From an uncultured bacterium (GTDB lineage Bacteria; Spirochaetota; UBA4802; UB4802): a stretch of DNA of 64,000 nt. A program made the position numbers and the translations under genes. How positions within the stretch are numbered: the stretch's first letter is position 1; each line of letters starts with the position of its first letter. Location of the stretch: assembly GCA_937920495.1 (NCBI GenBank), contig CALEUQ010000011.1, positions 1 through 64,000 of the forward strand, read 5' to 3'. Below the pieces are notes generated by a model. That model did no database searches, was not told where the DNA came from, and saw only the letters and a list, made by a program, of their open reading frames with translations. Shown in pieces: positions 8,525-20,284 of this stretch.

Positions 8525-10702
8525 ATGATAACTAAATTAGAAAAAAATTACCAGATTTTCATAGTTTCAAAAGATGAGGAAGCTATTAGCGCAATTACAA
8601 GAGTGTTTTCTGACCCCTTATATACAATCACACTTACAAAAACCGGTATGGAAGTATTAAGCCTCGTATCTTACAAATTACCCCACATTATGTTAATTGG
8701 AACTGATATTTCCGATATCAATGCGTTTGAGCTTGTCAGCCTTATTAAGAAAAATTCTATAACACGTTATGTTCCCTGTATAGTCTTTGGCCATAATAAT
8801 GAGATTCAGGATAGGATTTCGGCTATTGATTCAGGTGCAGACGGATATTTGCCTTTGCCATTTAAAATTGAAGAATTGCATTCTTTAGTTCATGCAAAAC
8901 TGATTCAGCATGACGAACTGTATCTGTTATCAGTTACTGATGATCTGACGGGCCTTTTTACCCGTAAAGAATTTTTCCGCCGATTTTCTTTTGAGATAGA
9001 GAGTAACATCCATAGCTGTGTTTCCATAGCAATTATAGATATTGACCACTTTAAAAATATCAACGATACATATGGACACCCGGTGGGGGATATAGTATTG
9101 ATTCAGTTAGCAAATATGCTAAAATCACTCCAAACAGAGAATTATACACCGGCACGATTTGGTGGTGAAGAATTTGTGGTAATTTTCCCCGGGGTTGTTG
9201 CAACTGAAGCAAAAAAGATAATTGACCGTATCAGGCTCCAGTTTTCAAGTATCAACTTTAAGACCAATACCCCTGACAAAACATTCTCAGTCAGCTTTTC
9301 TGCCGGCATTTCGGAATATCCTTCAATGGGTACTAATTTATCAGAATTACTTTCCCGGGCTGATCAGGCATTATATGCTGCAAAAACTGATGGAAGAAAC
9401 CGCGTCTATACGTTCAGCCCAATAATGTCAAGGAATGATAAATTCTGGGAATATATTAAAACAAATAAAATAATAAAAAATATATTCATTGACCCTTTTC
9501 TCCACGAACCGATTACGGGATATCACTATCTTCCCGTTGTCCTTGAAAACCTTCTATCATCTGAAACATCAATAGACTCTATTGGCGTATTAATAATAAA
9601 AGTTGTGCCACTTGTAGATTTTTATCGGTACAGGGGATATAAAAACTTTGAATATGATATTGAGAATATTGCTCTGTTGATCCCAAAGATTTGCGAAATA
9701 CATTTTCCTTATGAACGGTATGTAACGGTTGCGGATCTTTATGATTATGAGATAGCAATTCTGTTTCCTTTCCCATCATCAAAAACTAATATCTCAGAAT
9801 TCACTAAACTCTGCAAAGAACTGGTACTTGATATATCACTGCAATCCATACATCACCATGTTGAAATTCACTATGCACAAGGTGTTGTGCCATTCCATAG
9901 ACATCTTGCCAGAAAAATACTTCAGGAAATAAAGTCAATCAAAGCCAGCTTCTTGCCCCTGCTGTCACTTGCAAATGAAGCAGAAATTATTTCCTCTTTT
10001 TCCCGGGCAATCAATGAAAAAAAAGATATTACTGACTATATATTTTTATTGCCTGTATACAATACCTCATTTGAACGATCACTGTATCATGTACTCAGCA
10101 AGCAGCTGGTGTCAGCAAAAAACTTTTTTGATATTATGATGAAAAACGCCATTACGTCTCAAAAACATTATACCTATTTTATTGAATCTTTGGCTCACAT
10201 TGTAGCCACTCACAACGTACAAATCCCTTTACTTATAAACTGGGTTCCTGCTATAGACCTTGCGTTACAGATACACACACTTCAAAAACTGTGTAACACG
10301 CTTTCGCTTCCAAAAATAGTGTTGGCCATTGACGAGATAGAACTACACTCATTTATCTCACAATACGAGGGCTTGGCTGTAAAGAATACCACGCCTATTG
10401 AATTTTCTGTGTCAAATTGTTACATTGGGAGTAATGTACTACAATCTTTATCAACTATTGAATTTTCAATGGTTACATTATCTGAGCACATGATCCGCAA
10501 TCTCCATTACTTTAAAGACAGGATAAAGATTATAAATGGGCTGCGTTTATTTTGTGATCAGATTAATCTCCCATTATATGCTCCTAATATTCTTAAGGAT
10601 GAAGAATATCGAATAATCAAAGATATTAATATTGCGTATTCTTCCGGGCCATATATTGAACAGCAATATGCGCTTATTGCAGCGCCATCAAAAACAATAT
10701 GA
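8525..10702 (+). CDS. Degenerate receiver - GGDEF diguanylate cyclase with degenerate C-terminal GGDEF/EAL-like region
   Basis: DDLTGLFTRKEFF, DIDHFKNINDTYGHPVGD and RFGGEEFVVIFPG (active GGEEF); N-terminal REC fold with the phosphoacceptor position altered (LIGTDISDINAFE). Confidence 0.85.
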   Translation: MITKLEKNYQIFIVSKDEEAISAITRVFSDPLYTITLTKTGMEVLSLVSYKLPHIMLIGTDISDINAFELVSLIKKNSITRYVPCIVFGHNNEIQDRISAIDSGADGYLPLPFKIEELHSLVHAKLIQHDELYLLSVTDDLTGLFTRKEFFRRFSFEIESNIHSCVSIAIIDIDHFKNINDTYGHPVGDIVLIQLANMLKSLQTENYTPARFGGEEFVVIFPGVVATEAKKIIDRIRLQFSSINFKTNTPDKTFSVSFSAGISEYPSMGTNLSELLSRADQALYAAKTDGRNRVYTFSPIMSRNDKFWEYIKTNKIIKNIFIDPFLHEPITGYHYLPVVLENLLSSETSIDSIGVLIIKVVPLVDFYRYRGYKNFEYDIENIALLIPKICEIHFPYERYVTVADLYDYEIAILFPFPSSKTNISEFTKLCKELVLDISLQSIHHHVEIHYAQGVVPFHRHLARKILQEIKSIKASFLPLLSLANEAEIISSFSRAINEKKDITDYIFLLPVYNTSFERSLYHVLSKQLVSAKNFFDIMMKNAITSQKHYTYFIESLAHIVATHNVQIPLLINWVPAIDLALQIHTLQKLCNTLSLPKIVLAIDEIELHSFISQYEGLAVKNTTPIEFSVSNCYIGSNVLQSLSTIEFSMVTLSEHMIRNLHYFKDRIKIINGLRLFCDQINLPLYAPNILKDEEYRIIKDINIAYSSGPYIEQQYALIAAPSKTI

Positions 10703-10715
10703 AGAGGTATCGTGT

Positions 10716-11873
10716 ATGATTTTACAACCTTTTCATTCATCTGACACACCAAAAAACATACTGGTTATTGACGATAGCAAATTAAACAGAGCAATTGTAA
10801 AAAATACGCTGTCAGCATATAACATAAATGTCTTTGAAGCAGCAGATGGTATGGAGGGGCTCAACGCATTGCAATCAAAACAGTTTGATTTAATTTTAGT
10901 AGATATCGTTATGCCTAACCTTGATGGATTTGGTTTTCTTGAACAATTTAAAAAATATATTGGAGATGAATTTATACCTGTAATCTTGATGACTGGCCTT
11001 GATGATTTAAATTCAAAGATTAAGGGATTAACCATCGGGGCTGACGACTTTTTGTTAAAACCCCTGAATCAAAAAGAACTTATAGCCCGAGTGCAATCAT
11101 TGCTGCGTTTAAAAAGTGCTCATGATGAACTCTACGAAAAAAATCAGCTCATTCAAAAAGAACTGGAATATGCAAAACGACTCCAGCAATTTATCATACC
11201 CAAGGATTTTTCTTTTATATCGTATCCGGCTATTAGTGGACGATATCTTCCTATCGCCGATATTGGTGGCGACCTTTTTGATTGCTATAAACTATCTGAT
11301 ACCAAGGTAGGTGTCCTTATTGCCGATGTGACTGGACATGGCATTCCGGCTGCACTTGTTATGAGCATGGCAAAGATGACATTTAATATATATGCATACG
11401 AAATATTACACACCCAAAAATTAATGGAGAAGATTAATGAGGAAATGCGTGGATTACTTTTAGATATGCAATATATTACTGCATTTTACATGTTAATTGA
11501 TATTGAGAAAAAAACAATCTCTTTCACCAATGCAGGTCATACGCGGCCACTATACTATAGAAAAAGTTCTGATAAAATTATTGCCCTGGATACCAATGGA
11601 TTGTTTTTAGGTATAGATGATAAATCACTCTATGAGCAAAAAACAATCCATTTTGAAGAAGGTGACAGGTGTATCCTCTATACTGATGGGATAACTGAAA
11701 TAAAAAATGAGAATAGAGAAGAATTTGGAGAACACAGGCTTGCAAAATTTTTAAAGCAACATCATGAAAAACCTGAAAGTTTTTGCCAACATCTTCTTAA
11801 TACTCTTGATCATTTTTCACCGATAGATCAGAGGAATGACGACATTGCTTTTATGTATATAGACTTTTCATGA
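10716..11873 (+). CDS. Response regulator with PP2C/SpoIIE (RsbU-type) serine phosphatase domain
   Basis: ILVIDDSKLNR..LILVDIVMPNLDGF receiver; IGGDLFDCYKL...DVTGHGIPAALVMSM...YTDGITE phosphatase motifs; ATG at 10716 preferred over the longer ORF start. Confidence 0.9.
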   Translation: MILQPFHSSDTPKNILVIDDSKLNRAIVKNTLSAYNINVFEAADGMEGLNALQSKQFDLILVDIVMPNLDGFGFLEQFKKYIGDEFIPVILMTGLDDLNSKIKGLTIGADDFLLKPLNQKELIARVQSLLRLKSAHDELYEKNQLIQKELEYAKRLQQFIIPKDFSFISYPAISGRYLPIADIGGDLFDCYKLSDTKVGVLIADVTGHGIPAALVMSMAKMTFNIYAYEILHTQKLMEKINEEMRGLLLDMQYITAFYMLIDIEKKTISFTNAGHTRPLYYRKSSDKIIALDTNGLFLGIDDKSLYEQKTIHFEEGDRCILYTDGITEIKNENREEFGEHRLAKFLKQHHEKPESFCQHLLNTLDHFSPIDQRNDDIAFMYIDFS

Positions 11874-11897
11874 TGCAATAACGTCACAATATGTAAC

Positions 11898-13358
11898 ATG
11901 TTCTATAATACATCTTCACATCTGATTTTCTATTGCTTATTTTTCAATCTTGATAATCTCATTTCCAGGATAAGCAGATGTGATGGGCTTGCACTGTCGC
12001 CATGGCAGACAGGAAGTATAACCCCACAAAAATATTCTGCTGTTATTACGTGTACCAAATCTCCCTTAAAACACTATCCAATAATAATAACAACTGATAC
12101 TGAAGAAATTTTTAAAACTATTAAAGATTATATTCAACAAAACATACACAATATTGCATTGCGCATAAGTGTATTGTCAAAAAATAATTTACGAGTAACA
12201 TGCTCTTTTGATGATCCAACAGAACATGCACAATCCGAAAGAACGCATATTTCAATTATCGCATATGTTCGTTGCAGCACTTCTCAGTATATGGATAACT
12301 ATTTTACAATATATATACCTTTAGAATTTTTTAATCTCTTTAAGATAAGAATTAGCGATTCTTCTCTACATTCCTCACTGAAAGATATTGAAACACAATT
12401 TATACAATTCTTCCACGATCCCTATAATCTATTTCCATCCCTGTCAATTATACTGGAAACAATGGAAGACAATGAATTCCAGAAACTGATATACTTTTTA
12501 TTGAATGAAAAGATACTTACTCCATATCATCTGTATTTGTTAACACGGGCATTCCCGCAACATTCTTTAAAAATTAAATACAATATTTCCAGTAACTTGA
12601 TATCGGATATACTACATGTTGGAAGAACAGTGCACCGGGTAACATCAAGAGATTTAATTGAAGGTGTGTATGCCTTTGAAGAAATTCTCTATCTAAAACT
12701 TAGAACCAAACCATATTTTGGATTTGGGAATTTTATTGATCAGATTAACAAAGTTTTACATAATATTACTATATTACACACTTTTCAAAAAAAGTCATTT
12801 GAGACCTGGTTCTTTGAAATTGAACAATCAGGATTACTGTACACTATTGTATCGCATTGTGATGATGTAACTATCGCTCAAGCGTTTCATCACAATACAA
12901 GGCTTTACCAGAAACTATCGCAGCATCTATCCTCAAGACGAATGAAAAATATCACGTTATGCTTAAATAAAAAATTCAGCTATGAACACACCATACTGTC
13001 GCAGTATGCAATAGTTCAGCTTTATCTAGAAAGAATATCACATATACATACACTCTATACAATGCCATTTCATCATTTATTAAAAAAATATATTGATCCT
13101 CAGATGATGTACTATATACTTTTTGAAATTGGATGGTTTACTATCGCTACTGCACTAAAACACACACCCAAAAAGCTTGTGAGTGATTGTATCAAGAATT
13201 TTCCAGAAGGTGCAAAATACTGTATCATGGATGTCTATAATGGTGTACTCAATCCCAACATAGTACATGATGAAATACAGGTAAAAAAAGCACGTCGATT
13301 GATACTACAATCCCTTATCAGATTACACTGCAAGGGGACTATACATTTTCAGGTGTAG
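11898..13358 (+). CDS. Hypothetical protein, possible divergent FliG-like repeats
   Basis: Long ORF; C-terminal segments resemble FliG middle/C domain spacing (AQAFHHNTRLYQKLSQHLSSRRMKNI; VKKARRLILQSLIRLHCKGTI). True start uncertain. Confidence 0.55.
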   Translation: MFYNTSSHLIFYCLFFNLDNLISRISRCDGLALSPWQTGSITPQKYSAVITCTKSPLKHYPIIITTDTEEIFKTIKDYIQQNIHNIALRISVLSKNNLRVTCSFDDPTEHAQSERTHISIIAYVRCSTSQYMDNYFTIYIPLEFFNLFKIRISDSSLHSSLKDIETQFIQFFHDPYNLFPSLSIILETMEDNEFQKLIYFLLNEKILTPYHLYLLTRAFPQHSLKIKYNISSNLISDILHVGRTVHRVTSRDLIEGVYAFEEILYLKLRTKPYFGFGNFIDQINKVLHNITILHTFQKKSFETWFFEIEQSGLLYTIVSHCDDVTIAQAFHHNTRLYQKLSQHLSSRRMKNITLCLNKKFSYEHTILSQYAIVQLYLERISHIHTLYTMPFHHLLKKYIDPQMMYYILFEIGWFTIATALKHTPKKLVSDCIKNFPEGAKYCIMDVYNGVLNPNIVHDEIQVKKARRLILQSLIRLHCKGTIHFQV

Positions 13359-13596
13359 TGCCGTGATTTTTGTCATGCAGATATTCGGCTATCTTTGTTA
13401 TTGCTTCCTGTAACTCAGAAAATTTATCAACTGAAAGCGCAACGCCTTTCTGTGTGGGTTTATATACAACCTCTCCATTATCAATTGCCTGATACCATAT
13501 TCTAAGATTGATTAATTCCTTACCCTGATATTCCGAAATTTCCACTCGTATAATCTCATTATTATTTTTTTTTATGTCTTTAATTATAACACCCAT
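13339..13596 (-). CDS. PC4/p15 (YdbC-like) ssDNA-binding transcriptional coactivator family protein
   Basis: IRVEISEYQGKELINLRIWYQAIDNGEVVYKPTQKGVALSVDKFSELQEAI resembles the bacterial PC4 domain. Confidence 0.75.
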   Translation of the reverse strand: MGVIIKDIKKNNNEIIRVEISEYQGKELINLRIWYQAIDNGEVVYKPTQKGVALSVDKFSELQEAITKIAEYLHDKNHGTTPENV

Positions 13597-13668
13597 ATTA
13601 TACCTCTACCGTTATTTTATTAACATATAATACACATTATTTCTTAATTTTCAACTATATAATGGTAT

Positions 13669-13720
13669 TTATCCACATATTATTCACAGATTTTTACTAT
13701 TTATTCTCACATTATCCATA
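13669..13720. promoter_or_regulatory. oriC-type DnaA box cluster
   Basis: TTATCCACA (13669-13677), TTATTCACA (13680-13688), TTATCCATA (13712-13720) in an AT-rich intergenic region upstream of dnaA. Confidence 0.75.
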
Positions 13721-13922
13721 ATACTAAAAATTTTTAAGTAAGCGATAATTTTTATGTATTAATTGGTTGCAAAAAAAAGTAATTATGCGTACATAGAGAC
13801 AATTCAAACTAATCACATAGCTAGAAGTATAAAGCACCTAACCTTTTTCACTACATGCTAAACGTATATTACGATATCAACAAAGTTATTAACAATTGTT
13901 GATAACTAAACGGGTTATTACT

Positions 13923-15266
13923 ATGACAGATTCAACGATAACAATCTGGAACAAAGTTTTAGGTTCTGTAGAAACATATATTAATAAGCAATCATTTAAT
14001 ATGTGGTTTAAAAATACAGAACCAGTGGCCTTTAACGAAAATATTCTTGTTGTTAAAGTGCCTGATGATGTTGCAAAACGGCATATATCTGATCATTATG
14101 CATCATTGATCCATTCTATCATCAAAGAACATACAGGTAAAGAGATAGTATGTGAATTTGTTACAGGTAATGGATTTAAAGAGCCTGTAATAGATTCTCA
14201 TGCACCAGTTATCAACGATGAGAAAAAAGAAACGTTACAATTTCCTACAATCTTAAATCCAAATTACACGTTTGAAAACTTCGTTATTGGCCCTAATAAT
14301 CAGCTGGCTCACGCAGCAGCTATCTCTGTATCAAAAGCACCTGCTACGCAATATAATCCATTGTTCATTTACGGCGGCACTGGACTTGGGAAAACACATC
14401 TTATGCAGGCAATAGGGCACAGAATTATCCAGGAAAGACCTTATCTTAACGTATTGTACGTCCCCTGTGAACAATTTATTAATGAATTTATTCAGGCTAT
14501 CAGAGCAAACACACTGTCCAGCTTTAAGATTAAGTACCGTAATGTTGATATTTTGTTGATAGATGATATTCAGTTTATTGAAAAAAAAGAACAAACACAG
14601 GAAGAATTTTTCCATACATTTAATACATTACATAATAGCAAAAAACAAATAGTTATTTCCAGTGATAGGCCACCAAAAGAGCTTTCAACACTTGAGGAAA
14701 GGCTACGAACTCGTTTTGAATGGGGTATGATTGTAGACATACAGCTACCCAATCTTGAAACAAGGGAAGCTATTTTACGAAATAAAGCAGAAAAAATTAA
14801 AATAGAATTGTCAGATGAAGTATGTAATTATATAGCCCGCAGGATAAAATCAAGCATACGCGCACTTGAAGCTGCCCTGGTAAGGCTTAGTATGGTTTCC
14901 ACAATTTATAATCAGCCTATTACCGTACAACTGGCCAAAGATCACTGCAAAGACCTCTTTGATGTTGACAGCAACAAAAAGATTACCGTACATGATATTA
15001 TGGTCAAAGTTGCTTCAAGATTTGGGATTAGTGTTGAAGATATTATTTCGAAAAACAGACAGAGTAAGGTAGTACAGCCACGTTTTATTGCAATGTATCT
15101 TACACGAAGGCTAACAGAATTAACAACTATCGAGATTGGAAAAGAATTTGGTGATAGAGATCATTCTACTGTACTGAATGCTATTAACAATATTGAAAAA
15201 TCAATTGAGGAAGATGTTGATTTTAAAGAAGTTATTGATGAATTAATATCAGAATTGAGAAGTTAA
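13923..15266 (+). CDS. dnaA: Chromosomal replication initiator protein DnaA
   Basis: NPLFIYGGTGLGKTHLMQAIGH, LLIDDIQFIEKKEQTQEEFFHTFN and GDRDHSTVLNAI motifs; ATG at 13923 preferred. Confidence 0.98.
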   Translation: MTDSTITIWNKVLGSVETYINKQSFNMWFKNTEPVAFNENILVVKVPDDVAKRHISDHYASLIHSIIKEHTGKEIVCEFVTGNGFKEPVIDSHAPVINDEKKETLQFPTILNPNYTFENFVIGPNNQLAHAAAISVSKAPATQYNPLFIYGGTGLGKTHLMQAIGHRIIQERPYLNVLYVPCEQFINEFIQAIRANTLSSFKIKYRNVDILLIDDIQFIEKKEQTQEEFFHTFNTLHNSKKQIVISSDRPPKELSTLEERLRTRFEWGMIVDIQLPNLETREAILRNKAEKIKIELSDEVCNYIARRIKSSIRALEAALVRLSMVSTIYNQPITVQLAKDHCKDLFDVDSNKKITVHDIMVKVASRFGISVEDIISKNRQSKVVQPRFIAMYLTRRLTELTTIEIGKEFGDRDHSTVLNAINNIEKSIEEDVDFKEVIDELISELRS

Positions 15267-15524
15267 TAAATTGTTAAAAAAATGTTAAGAAGTATGGTTA
15301 ATTTTTTATTTTTTGCCAAAAATGTCAGCAGATTCTTTTCAAATCTTAAAACTTTTGCAATATACTGTGAAAATAGTAAATGTTATCAACAAAATATTTT
15401 TTTTACAATTGCTGAAGGATTCAGGCTTTGATATAGTTATTAACAAAATTTCTTTAACTACTACTAACACTTATTATAATAAGTTTATAATATACTAGTA
15501 ATAATAGAAATGGTGGTGTGCACA

Positions 15525-16646
15525 ATGAGAGTTGAGGTTGAAAAATTACAGTTAATCAAGGCAACAACGATAGCAGATTCTGTGGTAAGTGCAAAAAGCG
15601 TTAATACTATACTTACACAGTGTCTTTTTAATGTGGATGGTGATACACTTACAATCACCGGAACTGATAATGAAATAGGAATAAAAACACAGCTTGATGT
15701 TGTATCTGATGGAAAAGGTGAGTTTGCAATAAGCGGGAAACGTTTAGTGAGCCTGTTGAAAGAATTTCCGGAAGGTATTGTTATACTTGATGTCAATAAT
15801 ACAAATGTATCAATATCGTCTAAATCAGGTTTGGTTAAAGGGCAGTATGTATTGGTAGGATCATCTGCTGAAGAATATCCTGTAATCCCTGATTTTAATT
15901 TTAACAATGCGATTGAACTAGAGCAAAAAACTTTCAGTGAAATGATAAGCAAAACTGTTCATGCTGCAGCTCACGATACAGTAAAACCAATATTCAATGG
16001 TGTGTATATAGTTTCAGAAAATGAAAAGTCAATAACAGTTGTTGCTACTGATTCAAGGCGATTGTCGATGATAAAAAAAGATATTACAGGAGGTTCTACC
16101 ATAAAAAAAGGTTTTATTTTACCCCTTAAAACTGTCAGTGAGCTTTTACGGCTTTTAGAAGATAAAGGTACCTGTTTAATAGCGTTTGATGATAGCAGGT
16201 GTTTTATAAAAATAGGTAGAACAGAGATAGTTTCACGACTCATTGATGGACAGTTTCCTGATTATAAACAGGTTATACCTAAAGATTATCTGTTAAAAGC
16301 AGTAATTGAAGTTAAAAAGTTAAAAGAAGCGCTGAACAGAATAAAAAATTTTACCAATGAACCTTCCTGGAGAATACTATTGAAATTTTCTCAGAACTCA
16401 TTGCTGATAGAAGCAAGCTATCCTGATCAGGGTGAGGGTCAGGAGGAATTGGCAGCTGATTTAGATTGTAAAGAACCAATATCAATAGGAATCAACGTAC
16501 AATTTTTATTAGATTTATTAAAAGAGATAGATTCTTTTTCAGTTGTTATGTGTGTGACAGGTGTTATGAGCCCGTTACTGATATATCCTGAGGATGATAA
16601 TCAATTCCTTTCTGTTATAATGCCAATTCAGATACGGTCAATGTAA
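15525..16646 (+). CDS. dnaN: DNA polymerase III beta subunit (sliding clamp)
   Basis: Position after dnaA; ATDSRRLSM, RLIDGQFPDYKQVIP and C-terminal MPIQIR motifs. Confidence 0.95.
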   Translation: MRVEVEKLQLIKATTIADSVVSAKSVNTILTQCLFNVDGDTLTITGTDNEIGIKTQLDVVSDGKGEFAISGKRLVSLLKEFPEGIVILDVNNTNVSISSKSGLVKGQYVLVGSSAEEYPVIPDFNFNNAIELEQKTFSEMISKTVHAAAHDTVKPIFNGVYIVSENEKSITVVATDSRRLSMIKKDITGGSTIKKGFILPLKTVSELLRLLEDKGTCLIAFDDSRCFIKIGRTEIVSRLIDGQFPDYKQVIPKDYLLKAVIEVKKLKEALNRIKNFTNEPSWRILLKFSQNSLLIEASYPDQGEGQEELAADLDCKEPISIGINVQFLLDLLKEIDSFSVVMCVTGVMSPLLIYPEDDNQFLSVIMPIQIRSM

Positions 16647-16663
16647 CATATATACAGTGTATA

Positions 16664-17761
16664 ATGCTTATAGAAAGATTATTGCTAAAGACGTTTCGCA
16701 ATTATGTATATGAGGCTATTACTTTTTCACCAAAAATTAATGTTATTTCTGGGGCAAATGGTTCTGGAAAGACCAATATACTTGAAGCCATATACATTGC
16801 ATCACATATAAAATCATTCAGGAATTGTATCGACAGAGATATTATTCAATGGGGAAAAAATGAATATTATATATCTGTAGATGTGAAAAGTGATGTAATT
16901 TCAACTATCGAGGTGGGAGTATCGCTAAGAGATGAGCATCCTGAAAAGAAAATAAAAATAGATGGCAAAGAAATAAAGAAAATTTCCGATTTTTATGGTA
17001 TACTTAATGTGGTAGCTTTTTTCCCTGATGATACTGCAATAATCAGCGGACCACCTGATATAATTAGAAGATATTTCGACAGTTTGATATCCAAGGTAGA
17101 TAAGGAATATATTGAATTACTTACATCATTTAAGAAAATTATTAAAAATCGTAATCGATTATTGAAAGATATACCACAGAAAAGAGACATAATAAAACAG
17201 CTTGACATCTGGGATTCAATGTTTTCTGATTGCACAAGTACATTGGTAAAAAAGCGGAAATATTATATTGAAAACTATAATATATATTTTAAGACATTGT
17301 ATAATGAAATTTCAAGATTTAATGATAATATAATTATCCAATATCATCCATCGTTATTTACTGAAAATGCAGAAGATATTAAAAATGAATTGATAAGCAG
17401 GAGAAATATTGATATAAAGATGGGAACTACGACTCTTGGTCCACATCGTGATATGTACGTAGTATATGGAAACGAAAATAAAACATTTAAATCATACGCA
17501 TCAACAGGACAAAGACGATTGGCTTCAATAGCTATGAAGCTTTCGGAAGTGAGTATAATTGATAAGGTAAAAAAAAGTAAATCTATAGTTTTACTTGATG
17601 ATGTATTATCAGAACTGGATGTTGATAGAAGAAAAAATGTGCTACAAAAACTTATCGATGGTCATCATCAGGTTATTATAACATGTGCAAGCAGCAATGA
17701 TGTTACTATTGTGGATAATTTTAAACATCTAAAGGTAGTGAATAACACAGTGTCAGAATAA
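16664..17761 (+). CDS. recF: DNA replication/repair protein RecF
   Basis: ISGANGSGKTNILEAIYI Walker A, STGQRRLASIAMKLSE signature, VLLDDVLSELD Walker B. Confidence 0.96.
   Translation: MLIERLLLKTFRNYVYEAITFSPKINVISGANGSGKTNILEAIYIASHIKSFRNCIDRDIIQWGKNEYYISVDVKSDVISTIEVGVSLRDEHPEKKIKIDGKEIKKISDFYGILNVVAFFPDDTAIISGPPDIIRRYFDSLISKVDKEYIELLTSFKKIIKNRNRLLKDIPQKRDIIKQLDIWDSMFSDCTSTLVKKRKYYIENYNIYFKTLYNEISRFNDNIIIQYHPSLFTENAEDIKNELISRRNIDIKMGTTTLGPHRDMYVVYGNENKTFKSYASTGQRRLASIAMKLSEVSIIDKVKKSKSIVLLDDVLSELDVDRRKNVLQKLIDGHHQVIITCASSNDVTIVDNFKHLKVVNNTVSE
17710..17718 (-). promoter_or_regulatory. Isolated perfect DnaA box (TGTGGATAA = TTATCCACA on minus strand)
   Basis: Exact 9-mer near the 3' end of recF. 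Confidence 0.5.
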
Positions 17762-18100
17762 TGAAATTTAGATATAAAGAAAAAAGGTATAACCGTACTA
17801 TTGCTTGTAGCCAGATAATACAGGATGTTGCGTCCGAAATTGGATTGTCTGAAGATTTTATTTTAGAGAACATACGGTCTGTCTGGGAAAGTGCGGTAGG
17901 AGATATTATTGCAACACATAGTTATCCCTTTAAGATTGTTAGTAGGGTGTTATATATTATCGTGGATCATCCTATATATGCAAATGAGATTGTGTTATCA
18001 CAGTCACAGTTTATTAAAAGGATCACTGAACTTTTAGGTTCATCATCTATTGATTCACTGAAGTGTACAGTTAAAAAAAAGCCATACAGGAAGGAAAGCG

Positions 18101-18120
<20 letters not shown>
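17761..18120 (+). CDS. DUF721 family protein
   Basis: IRSVWESAVGDIIATHSYPFKIVSRVLYIIVDHPIYANEI; typical position between recF and gyrB. Confidence 0.85.
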
Positions 18121-20232
<2,112 letters not shown>

Positions 20233-20284
20233 ATCAAGGATACTATTATACTATACTTAAATTTTTTAGCAAAGGTAACAGACA

